NCBI RefSeq assembly: GCF_022539315.1
Contig: NC_066314.1
Coordinates: 58,203,543-58,267,542 of the forward strand
DNA length: 64,000 nucleotides
From: Serinus canaria
Lineage: Eukaryota > Chordata > Aves > Passeriformes > Fringillidae
Direction: 5' to 3'
Below are positions 47,701-55,000 of the stretch, in pieces; position 1 is the first letter of the stretch, and every line of letters begins with the position of its first letter. Below the pieces are notes generated by a model. It ran no database searches. It was not told where the DNA came from and saw only the letters and a program-made list of their open reading frames with translations. Made by a program: the position numbers and the translations under genes.

Positions 47701-48870
47701 TACCCTGTGGAGTAGTGCTGGCCACACATACATTCCCAGAGACATGACTGAGTGATGATTATGCTGGAGACTCTGAGCAAAAAGGGAAGATTTGTCTCTC
47801 TCAGAGAAAGAGGGGAAGGTGGGACTCCACCATGAAGACCAATAGCACCATGAAACACAGCCCCAGTACCTGTGGTCAGCGTTGTTCTTGTGCTTCCCGC
47901 TCCAGAGCCTTCTGCTGACAGCTGATGGGGGAGGAGAGGAGGGCAGAGGAGGGGGAGGAATGGATGGCAGAGGGGGTAAGTTTCTTTTATTCCTAACTAC
48001 TGGCACCCAGTCCTCTTCCCCCTCATGTTTGAAAGTCCGCCGAGGCTTGGGCAGTGGGTTGATGAAAGGCTTCTTCTCTGGCACCCCCGGCTCTGTGTAC
48101 ACATTCTCCACTGTGCAGTGCTTGGATTTCACATGAGAAGTTCTTATCTCTTCTAGAGTCCCAAAAATCGGCTCACTGATGTCAGAGTCCACGCCAAGAA
48201 GCCTTTTGTTGAGCTCAGCCCCACACACACCCTCATGGCCCTCGGGAGCGGCGTGCCCTTGGGCTGCCTTCTCCTGCAAGCACTGTGGGGAATAGTAAGT
48301 ACCAGGCAACTGTGGCTGCAGCTCTGCTGAGCCATCTTTCAAAGCCTGCTCTAGCTTCTTGACCTGACTAAGCACTGAAAGATTCTCCTTCTGGACCTCC
48401 CACTTCCCACCTTTCCCTTCCTTGCATTTTCCAGGGCTGAACTCCATTTCCTCATCCTTCTGCGCTTCCCCTTTTCGCTCTGCTGCTTGCCCTGTGCCTT
48501 TCTGAGCTCCTGCTTTCCGCTCATTCTCTTTGCCTGCCCCTTTGCACTCCAGTTCCCAGCTCATAAGTCTCTTGGTCTCTGCTTTCCTTGTCACCGGTGC
48601 TTCCCCACTCATCTTCTCAGTCACACAAGGCACCTTGTGCTCCTCTTTAACTCCTGCCTCCTCCTCCCTGCGGGGAGCAGGCTGCGTTTCCTTTTTCCCT
48701 TCCCATTCTGAAATTTTGTCCTTGATGCTGAAGGACTTATTCCTCAAGCCAATTTTTCCAGGTGACCGTGTATTCTGAGCGCCTCCTATCTGTCTCCTGA
48801 TGATTTTATTGTTTTCTTTGACATTCAGATCCACAGATGGGTCACTGATGATCATTTTAGGACTAAGCAT
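16212..48870 (-). CDS. DENND2A: DENN domain-containing protein 2A (Rab9 GEF), complete coding region in 18 exons
   Basis: Joined exons 48870-47870, 46854-46727, 43492-43371, 41020-40823, 38886-38793, 37516-37466, 34609-34422, 33735-33626, 33414-33345, 32739-32662, 32171-32031, 29752-29604, 22384-22207, 20955-20914, 19504-19387, 18192-17953, 17128-17042 and 16243-16212 give 1008 residues with every phase matching. Residues 1 to about 530 are the disordered N-terminal half, with S-I-K-D-K-I-S-E-W-E-G-K-K and a P-P-L-P-S-I-P-P-P-P-L-P stretch suited to SH3 binding. From about 535 the uDENN, cDENN (V-F-A-S-L-L-L-E-R-R-V-I-F-I-A-D) and dDENN regions follow. DENND2A is known to activate Rab9A/B for late endosome-to-Golgi return of mannose-6-phosphate receptors. 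Start 48870 is chosen by homology and its A at -3; ATG 48906 is in frame but has poor context. Confidence 0.95.
17042..17128 (-). CDS. DENND2A: DENND2A coding exon 17
   Basis: Acceptor TCTTTCTGCAG, donor GCCTAG|GTAAGG. Encodes L-F-E-V-R-A-Q-E-Y-L-E-T-L-P and F-L-K-G-L, the C-terminal tail after dDENN. Confidence 0.93.
17953..18192 (-). CDS. DENND2A: DENND2A coding exon 16 (dDENN)
   Basis: Acceptor TTTTTTCCTTAG, donor TCAGAG|GTGAGG. Encodes V-S-E-A-F-V-R-F-F-V-E-I-V-G-H-Y and F-L-E-V-F-M-E-T-Q-M-F, the dDENN helices. Confidence 0.96.
18668..18719 (+). repeat. 21-bp direct repeat, two copies
   Basis: GAGCATGACTCCATGTGGAA (plus C) starts at 18668 and again at 18699, separated by 10 bp, in the intron between DENND2A exons 15 and 16. 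Confidence 0.85.
19387..19504 (-). CDS. DENND2A: DENND2A coding exon 15 (dDENN)
   Basis: Acceptor TCTGTCTTACAG, donor CAGG|GTAAAG. Encodes D-E-D-S-I-L-P-R-K-L-Q-A-A-L-E-H-I-L and an acidic linker, the start of dDENN. Confidence 0.95.
20084..20197 (+). repeat. 38-39 bp tandem repeat, three copies
   Basis: Copies start at 20084, 20122 and 20161, each beginning GCAGCAGGAGGAGCACTCA and ending in CCCATCTGAGTCA. They differ by one substitution and one indel. Located in the intron between DENND2A exons 14 and 15. Confidence 0.9.
20675..20700 (+). repeat. Poly(A) tract, 26 bp
   Basis: An uninterrupted run of A in the intron between DENND2A exons 14 and 15. No flanking mobile element is recognisable. 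Confidence 0.9.
20914..20955 (-). CDS. DENND2A: DENND2A coding exon 14 (42 bp)
   Basis: Acceptor TCATTCTTAG, donor AGACAG|GTGAGC. Fourteen codons: V-L-V-V-D-L-V-N-N-R-F-L-R-Q, the strand closing cDENN. In-frame and small, it could be skipped without a frameshift. Confidence 0.93.
21709..22206 (+). repeat. Minisatellite, 22 copies of a 23-bp unit
   Basis: The plus-strand unit is GGATGCAGGACTCACTCACA followed by GTG, with C/T alternation (GGACT or GGATT), G-run length changes (AGTGGG or AGGGGGG) and a few short units lacking one ACTC. I count 22 occurrences of ATGCAGGA from 21711 to 22194, mean spacing 23.0 bp. On the DENND2A strand the unit reads GTGAGTGAGTCCTGCATCC. The last copy is the real splice donor of exon 13. 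Confidence 0.95.
22207..22384 (-). CDS. DENND2A: DENND2A coding exon 13 (cDENN)
   Basis: Acceptor TTTTGTCTTCCAG, donor GGAG|GTGAGT. Encodes W-Q-H-T-Y-I-P-V-L-P and S-P-T-P-F-L-I-G-L, the cDENN signature thought to face the Rab. Its donor is directly followed by a 22-copy minisatellite whose unit repeats the donor sequence. Confidence 0.96.
22828..22934. repeat. AT-rich microsatellite with palindromes
   Basis: Alternating TATATGTATA, TATCTTATGTACATA and ACATATGTACATCATATGTA units, many of them self-complementary. Lies in the 7.2-kb DENND2A intron 12, 440 bp upstream of exon 13. Confidence 0.8.
23821..23945 (+). repeat. A-rich (CAAA)n low-complexity tract
   Basis: About 125 bp made almost only of A and C: CAACAACAACAAA, long A runs, CCAAACAAACAAACA and AAAACCCAC blocks. 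Translations of it are all Lys or all Phe and are artefacts. Confidence 0.9.
29604..29752 (-). CDS. DENND2A: DENND2A coding exon 12 (cDENN)
   Basis: Acceptor TTTGTCCCCCCAG, donor CTCAG|GTACCC. Encodes L-F-T-S-L-S-V-R-H-L and V-F-A-S-L-L-L-E-R-R-V-I-F-I-A-D, the most conserved cDENN helix and strand. Confidence 0.96.
30922..31040 (-). mobile_element. CR1 LINE 3'-end fragment
   Basis: On the plus strand it reads ACAGAATCACAGAATCATTT, GGAAAAGATCTCTAAGATC and GAGTCCAACTG, a textbook reverse-complement CR1 terminus. It lies in the intron between DENND2A exons 11 and 12. Confidence 0.9.
32031..32171 (-). CDS. DENND2A: DENND2A coding exon 11
   Basis: Acceptor CCTTTATTTCAG, donor ACAGAG|GTAAAG. Encodes I-L-D-E-V-E-K-R-R-G-I-S-P and F-L-P-G-S-G-T-E, linking uDENN to cDENN (47 codons). 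Confidence 0.95.
32662..32739 (-). CDS. DENND2A: DENND2A coding exon 10
   Basis: The acceptor is GTTTGTCTGGAAAG, an AAG type after a GT-rich tract; the donor is CTAAG|GTGAGG. Encodes G-K-G-K-R-L-P-E-V-Y-C-I-V-S-R-L-G-C-F, the end of uDENN. Confidence 0.93.
33345..33414 (-). CDS. DENND2A: DENND2A coding exon 9 (70 bp)
   Basis: Acceptor CTTTCTGCAG, donor CTGCTG|GTAATT. Encodes E-T-F-S-F-V-L-T-G-E-D-G-S-R-R-F-G-Y-C, the uDENN core. It contains no ATG, so it is easy to miss when scanning only for start-to-stop frames. Confidence 0.95.
33626..33735 (-). CDS. DENND2A: DENND2A coding exon 8
   Basis: Acceptor ATTCTGCTAG, donor GCCAG|GTAAGT. Encodes L-E-R-S-F-K-F-M-R-E-A-E-D and I-P-Q-F-C-F-P-D-A-K-D-W (uDENN). 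Confidence 0.95.
34422..34609 (-). CDS. DENND2A: DENND2A coding exon 7 (start of uDENN)
   Basis: Acceptor GTTTCTGCAG, donor CTGAAG|GTCTGT. Encodes Q-L-F-E-Y-F-V-V-V-S-L-H-K-K and V-T-Q-Q-F-P-L-K, the first strand of the uDENN (longin-like) domain. Confidence 0.95.
34610..37465 (-). other. DENND2A: DENND2A intron 6, nothing recognised
   Basis: 2.9 kb without recognisable repeats, RNA genes or convincing open frames. Confidence 0.5.
37466..37516 (-). CDS. DENND2A: DENND2A coding exon 6 (51 bp)
   Basis: Acceptor TTTTTTTTCCTAG, donor GAAAG|GTAAGG. A small acidic exon encoding T-D-E-N-S-E-S-D-S-D-T-E-E-K-L-K. It is a multiple of three, so skipping would keep the frame. Confidence 0.93.
38638..38658 (+). 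repeat. Poly(A) tract, 21 bp
   Basis: An uninterrupted A run just 135 bp downstream of DENND2A exon 5 on the transcript strand (poly-T in the transcript). Confidence 0.9.
38793..38886 (-). CDS. DENND2A: DENND2A coding exon 5
   Basis: Acceptor TTTGCTGAGCAG, donor GGAAAG|GTAAAG. Encodes L-V-L-K-I-N-A-I-Y-E-A-R-R-G-K-K-R-V-K-R, a strongly basic segment ahead of the DENN module. Confidence 0.95.
40786..40809 (+). repeat. A-rich tract beside DENND2A exon 4
   Basis: AAACAAAAAAAAAAACAAAA and similar, 14 bp downstream of the exon 4 donor on the transcript strand, where it reads as a U-rich run. Intronic U-rich runs close to a donor can bind TIA-type splicing factors; that role here is inference. 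Confidence 0.7.
40823..41020 (-). CDS. DENND2A: DENND2A coding exon 4
   Basis: Acceptor CTCCATTTCCAG, donor CCCAAG|GTAAAT. Encodes F-F-R-Q-N-S-E-R-R, then K-L-S-R-D-G-T-G-S-P-S and the Ser/Pro run S-P-P-S-T-P-S-S-P-D-D, probable phosphorylation sites (66 codons). Confidence 0.95.
41021..43370 (-). other. DENND2A: DENND2A intron 3, nothing recognised
   Basis: 2.35 kb. A short CR1-like phrase (CCACAGAATCATTTTCATTG) occurs near 42445, but too little follows it to call an element. Confidence 0.45.
43371..43492 (-). CDS. DENND2A: DENND2A coding exon 3
   Basis: Acceptor TGCTGCAG, donor ACAAAG|GTGCTT. Encodes E-N-P-Y-E-D-I-E and C-L-G-K-K-C-V-L-T-F-P-A-S-P-T-S-S (residues about 377-417). Confidence 0.95.
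43493..46726 (-). other. DENND2A: DENND2A intron 2
   Basis: 3.2 kb. Holds a probable old CR1 fragment at 43712-43800 and a short GT-rich run at 45180-45200. No coding or RNA feature is seen. Confidence 0.5.
43712..43800 (-). mobile_element. Probable old CR1 fragment
   Basis: ATAGAAACATATCACAGATA, GATGGAAAAGACCCTGCGAG and CTCAAGTTCATTTTCCTGTA resemble a diverged reverse-complement CR1 terminus. It is weaker than the other copies. Confidence 0.45.
46727..46854 (-). CDS. DENND2A: DENND2A coding exon 2
   Basis: Acceptor GGTGCAG, donor CTGG|GTAGGA. Encodes K-S-Y-E-F-E-D-L-L-Q-S-S-S-E and T-L-S-E-E-N-V-Y-E-D-I-L, conserved tyrosine/acidic motifs (residues about 334-376). Confidence 0.95.
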
Positions 48871-49081
48871 GTTCTGCTGAAAGCAGTCGAGCCTTGGATC
48901 CAGCATCAAGTTCTCCAAGGCTCCCAGTGGGTTCTTCACCACAGAAGAAACTGGTTCAGCTTCAGGTGTTGAACCAAGGGCAACAGAGGAACCTTCAGAA
49001 CATTTCTCACTCAAAAATCCACACAGAGGTTTTTCTAATTCCTTCACAGCTGCTGTATTGTTTTTATCTGCAAGCTTGATC
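47870..49081 (-). CDS. DENND2A: DENND2A first coding exon (start codon inside)
   Basis: The acceptor TTTGATATGCAG precedes 49081; the donor is CACAG|GTACTG. The frame is open over the whole exon, 64 codons before ATG 48906 and 76 before ATG 48870. Mammalian DENND2A starts at the residue aligned with 48870 (M-x-S-x-x-M-I-I-S-D-P), so bases 49081-48871 are probably 5' UTR. A longer N-terminus fed by an upstream exon is possible. The exon encodes the Lys/Glu-rich linker, the K-K-L-E-Q-A-L-K-D-G-S helix and the polyproline stretch. Confidence 0.9.
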
Positions 49082-52000
49082 CTGCATATCAAAGGCAAAA
49101 AGGAAAGAAATATTCACTGCCATTACTCATCCTTGGTTTACTTCATCAGCTCCTCAAGATTTACTCATGAAGGTGATGGCAGAGGATGCTAAAATCAAGC
49201 ACTTGACATGGGCTTAAAGGAGAGGATGCTCAGGGAAAGGTCCTTCTAACCAGAACATACTGCCCTTCTCTCATTAAAACCAAGATGAGGTTGGAAATGG
49301 AGCCTTTCTCTGTGGAATAAGTAAGCTGTTTGGGTCCAAAGTGCAAGAAAAATTCCAAATATACTTAGTGTAGAGATTTCCAAGTGTGTGAAACCACAGT
49401 ATCAATGCTGTGATATTCTGTCAATATCCTGCTGAACAGGCAGTTATTCCAACTCAGAATGTTTCTGAACTGAAGCACTTGGCTACGTCTTTGAGGTTTG
49501 CCTGGGCTTGGGAAAGAGCACCAAGACAACAAAAGGTAATTACTGGGATGCAATTAGTCCCATTTAATCACAATCCCAACATTAAGATTCAACTTGGGAA
49601 ATCGCCCCATTAACTTAAATGTGTCAACTGTGCCTCTTGCAGAACTGAGCAGCCTTGGAGGAACATCCCTGGGGATACCTTGTGTGCTGTCAGGCCTGGA
49701 GCTTTGTCCTGCAGCTAAGCAGTGCTGGCAGCCTTTGCAGACTCGGTTGTGGTGCAAACTGAGCCTGGGACAGCTTTCTGAGAGGAAACAGGACCTGAGA
49801 CACACCTGCTCTTCCTCAGCCTCCTGGCTGGGCAGTGTCACTGTGCTTTGGCTGTGAGCACCACCAGCTTTCCCAAGTCGGGCACCACAGTGCCATGGTG
49901 GCTGGACCTCAGAGCAGAAGGCACCAGGTGGGGACAGTGGGGCTCCTCTGAGGAGTCTCCAGGCTTAAAGACTTGCAGTGCAGGCATTGGCAGAGATATC
50001 ATCAGCACAAGTGGTCTTGCCTTGGGGCAGACCTTCTCCAGCGCTGTGAGTCTGGAATACCAGCAGTCTGACTGGAGGATTTAACACACAGAATTGCAAG
50101 ATGGGACCTATGGGGTGTGTTCTAATGGGGGAGCAGAGAGGGACAGTGCCCAGCAGAGAGAAGGTTTCCTTCCTTTGGTTTTCCTTGTGTTGGGGACAAA
50201 AAAGACAAGCAAAGCACAGTGGCACTGGAACATGGAAAGCTCTCACCTCTCACCAGACTTGCAGAGAGCACCCCCAGACGTGCTGCTCACATCGGCCGCC
50301 TTGCTTGCTGTCATCATGTCAGCACACGGCAGGGCAGCAGGTCACCTGCAGACAGACACAAAGGAGAAGCATTGCTCTCTGCTCAGCATCCTTCTCTTTT
50401 CCTTCTCCACACACAGACACACACATTTCTCCTTGAAATCCAGGAGAGGAGCTGCAGCAAGACATGACAGCTGTCTGAGGACAGCCCAGGCTTCCTCCCC
50501 TGCCAAACAGGAAGAGGGGTGACAGCAACACCCCTCAGAAGCCCAGCAAGCAGCTGACAGTTTTTGAGGGCAAAAATTGTCTTTGACTCAGCATCAATTG
50601 CGGCACCTTGAATATGGAGACCATTTCAAGAAGGCTTTTATTGCTGTCAAAATCTCATCAGATTTAGATTTTCCTTCCCCTTGCAGAAGACTAAACCAAA
50701 AACAATTTTATAACAACCTGTGTTAAGGCCACAAGTCTGAGGTGGCTGCTGAACATACAACCCTGTCACAACATCTGAAGCTTGGGATAAAAAAACTTAG
50801 CCTGAAGAAAATCTTAGGAAAACATTTTAGCCTGAAGAGACCACTCCACTGGTCTTCTCTCTGGTGGGCCATGTTAGCCTGCTATTGATCTCATTTCAGA
50901 GGACAACTCCTTGTGGGGATAAGATAAATCATTCACAAAAATGAGTCATTCTGTTTGCCTCATAATTTCTAGCACTCTTAAAATGACTGTCCCTCTCTTT
51001 GAGTGCCACTGCTACCCAGTCAATGCAACAGACTCCATCTCCATTTTATTGTGCTGCAATGCTCTTTTTTGAGAAATAGAAAATGGAAGAAGTACTGTTA
51101 CTCTGCAGCACCATCTCTGCTCACTTACCAGGGTGGTCTGCCTGCTCTAAAGCATTGCAATGACAACAGGCTCACCATCCTGCAGGCAATACTTGGGAAA
51201 GTCTCTCAGGTATCTTCACCAGCTGCTCTGCCAGAGGCTGCCCTGCCATGCCTGGCATTTGACAAGACCAAATGCCTCTTGTCATTAAAAAAACACATAG
51301 CCCCCCACACCAGAAACAGGAAAGAACAAAAGGAGCTCTCGTTTCCACTGTTCAAGTTTTTGGGCAGAGAAAGGAAAAAAGGGGGAGGGAAATCAGTTTT
51401 GTTTGTTCACAGTTTTCTCTCCCTCCTTTTATTCCATACTGGCAATGTTCCTGAGGCTAGGAGTGAACTCTGGGTCAACTCAATGTGTACACACTGGGGC
51501 AGCTCATTGCTAAGCATTTAGCAGACTCTCTTTTCCCAGACAATAAACCCCCTTGGCTTCTCTCCCTCATTAGTAACTGGAACAAGCACCCACTTCACTT
51601 CTAGACACAGAGCAGCCTTGCAACACTGTCAAGAAAATTTACCAGCCCAAGGACCAAAATCTATTCATCCATCTGCTAACTCTTATGGATTGAAAATAAT
51701 GAAAAACTAACCATACTCATGGCCTTGGCCAAAGAATGACTCACCCAGGGAGCCAAAGCAGATTCCTGCAAAGCTGCAACACAGTCTGCTCGGCACTTGG
51801 TTTACAACATCCCTAGAGCAGGGACAGTCTCTTCACTCAGCACTCATTTGGTGCCTTGCAGCTCCTCATCGCTGCCTTTGGCGGTGAGAAATACATTTCT
51901 TGTGTCCACACACACAACCCCCGTGGCTCTGCTGAAACATCAGATGTTCAGCAGAGCCAGGGGATGCACTCCTGTGTCTTCATGAGATCACCCAGTTTCC

Positions 52001-55000
52001 CCTTCAGGAAACTCCATCTCTCAGCCTTTTCCAAGAGCCCACCAACAAACCCTGTTTGAAAAGGAACATCTGGGTACCAGCAGCTGTGCGCCGATGCTCG
52101 GCACAGTCAGCTCCCTGGCAGGCCTCCTGTGGGACAGGCCAAAAGCAGAGGATACAGACTAAGAGGTGCACTTGTTTCTTCCTCTGTGGTGGATGGGACA
52201 GACTCCATCAGCCCTGATTTGCAGAAGTGAGCCACAAAGCAGCCACTGAGTGCTGCAGGGGTCTCATGGGAAAGGAGCACCACTGCCAGCAGCAGATGAG
52301 CATGACTTGGAACCAAGGGCAGATGTCCCTTCCAGGCGCAAGTGTGGCTGGAGTAACCAAAGCAGCACACCCATACTAGGCAGATTAAAGGGTGGCCCAG
52401 GAGCTTCCAAAGCTGTGACACAGCAGGTACCTACTAACACCCCCACGGAAAACACACACTGCTTAGGGAGTGAAGCCATCCCTAAGAGATCCACGGGCAG
52501 CTGTGCCTTCCCTCTGAGCAGCAGGGCACACATGGTGCCCCCAGCACCACCTGGGGGATCACTGCAGCACGTTAGCTGGTTCTGCTCAAAAGAGTAAATA
52601 CTTATCCAAACGCATTAGAAGACAATGAGGGGAAAAAGAGTCACCTCTGGAATAAGACAGCAGAAATTAATATGGTACCTCTCAATAAGTCCAACAATCA
52701 AATAATTTCCTGGGGCCAAGCACAAGCCCAGATGAGCTTCAGAGGTGATATGATCATCTCTTCCAATAAAAAGATCACTAGAAATAACTCACAGGCCTGA
52801 CCCACAGGCATTGTCAACACCCAAGCAGAGGAATTGTGATGGCAATGATGGAAAATTGCCTCCAGCAGACAGAGAATATCTACTTTTGTTTTCCAGATTT
52901 TGGCTCCACAGGACTCCCAGAGCCAACATGACAGTTCATTGTGAAGGGCAAAGGGAATTCTTGTCCTTCCTGACTGCCCACATCTCTCCTACAATTAACT
53001 ACACACTACCCTGTGTGCTGGCTCAGGCCCTTTGGAGCATCTCTGTGACCTGCTACAGCTCACTGAGAGTTTCTGACAAAGCAGCACGTGGAAGGGGCCC
53101 AGCACAAACCCAGTCTGCTACAAGGGAGGTAATGAGGTTGTGTGCACAGGAGGGCAGAGGGGAGAGAGCACAAAAGAGCATGTGTAAGGCTGGGGAAGGG
53201 AGACCTGCCAGAGGCTGAGAAGTGTTATCTGGAATGCTTTGCTTTCCTGTCTTACGAGCAATGTGAACAGGGCCCTACAAACTGCCTAGAAGAAACAAGC
53301 AGGGCTGAGTTCTGTTAGCAGGAGACCCAAGGAGGACAAACACACACCCAACAAGCTCGTACTTCTTGGCAGGTTGCTGCTTTCTCTAAAACCCACACGA
53401 GAACTTTCTACCAGCAATGGGAGGCACAGCCCTGCAGATACAGAGCCTGAGGCCACCGCACCTGGCACGTACATCCTGGACATCAAGGCCATAAAAGGGG
53501 AGAGAAGATACTGAGCCCCATTTGGAGAACCTTGCCACTGCAATTTAGTCCCTGCCATTGTTTGGGGGAACAAAGCAGTCATCTGATAGTGTTTCAAAAT
53601 TAAACTGGGAAAGGAAGGACAGGGGAGGAGGCGGGAGGAAAGAGGGAGGGGAGGGAGCTCTCAAACCTGTTGGCTGGGCCCTGGGAAGGATGTGAAGTCT
53701 CCCAGCAGAAGCCTCTCGGCGTATCTCCCACACGCACCCGGCCTCACAATTCCCAGGGCCATGTGATAGGGGCTTCCTGCTGCCAATGAAGGGAGACCTA
53801 CCCCGACCTCTCTCTTCCAAACAGAGTTCCTGCCTGCTTTGTGTTCGCAGAGAGGCGTTTGTTTACTGATCTATCATTGGCATGCAGGAAACAGCCTTGA
53901 CATGAGCTGTAATCATCTGTCTCCAGCAATAGCTGTTTGGCTTTCTTCTAATTTAAGTTTTCCTCCCGCCCCCCTTCCCCAGTGCCCTCTTCCCCACTTC
54001 CGATCCAAACGCGTTTGCAGCGCGCACATCTGGTTCAGGGCACGGGATACCATGTGATGTTTCCAGAGTAACCAGTGAATAAAAGAGAGGCACGCTCCCA
54101 CCCTCAGAGGGCAGAGAAGGCTTCCAGAGGGACACCTCCAGGGAGAGGAAGACACCAGCTTTGCCCACTGCACTTGGTGCAGCCACCAGACCACGACAAA
54201 ATCCAGGGGAGCACAAAGGCCCTGCAGTCCATGTTACTGCAGGGCACACAGCCAGCACGCAGGTCACACACGGGGAGCCTTGTCTCTGAGGTCAGCAAAC
54301 CTCCCAGGCCCCCCTTCTTGGCAGTTTTGTTTGTGGGAAATAAACCAAGCATACCCCAAAGGTGGTTTTGGGTATTACCCTTGCTGCACGCTGGAGGCCA
54401 TATCTCATGGTTTCCTTTGCTCTGTTTACTTTGCACCTCCCAAAAAATTTCATCCATGTCCACATATGCTGCTGATGCATATGAACAGCAAAACTTCACA
54501 GCAACAGGAACAACCTGCAGCTGGCCCAACTCTCCTCCATGAAGCAAAAAAGACATGTTGTGTTTCTCCTTGGTGCTCAGAATCTGGGTAACTTTGAGCA
54601 GCCAAAGCCTACAAGTCACATCTCCCTGCTCCGGTGCTTTACACAACAAAGGGTGCAGTATAAAGCCAGCAACAAGGAGGCAACAATATATAACATATAT
54701 ACACATATAAAGAACAGGAAGGATGCCAAGAAGACAAAACACTAACAGGAAAAACATGAGTAAGGGGAAACCAACAGTTAAAGCCTTGAAGGCTCCCTCC
54801 CCCAGCCCTTGCTCTGTTTGGAGCCTGTTTTCCTTTGGGGGAAGCAGCAGGCATGAGGGTGCGTGCCTGTGCTCACACACACACAGCCCCAGCACCGGGC
54901 AGTGTCCCCCTCCCCAGCATGAACTCCCTGCCTTCCCGAGGCCACTGCACAGTGTAACCTCAAGGAGGGAGCCCCTGCTCAGCAGGGAGGACACAGCCAA

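Noticed and set aside
47882..49079. Plus-strand open frames opposite DENND2A exon 1
   Set aside because: Antisense shadows of the long minus-strand coding exon.
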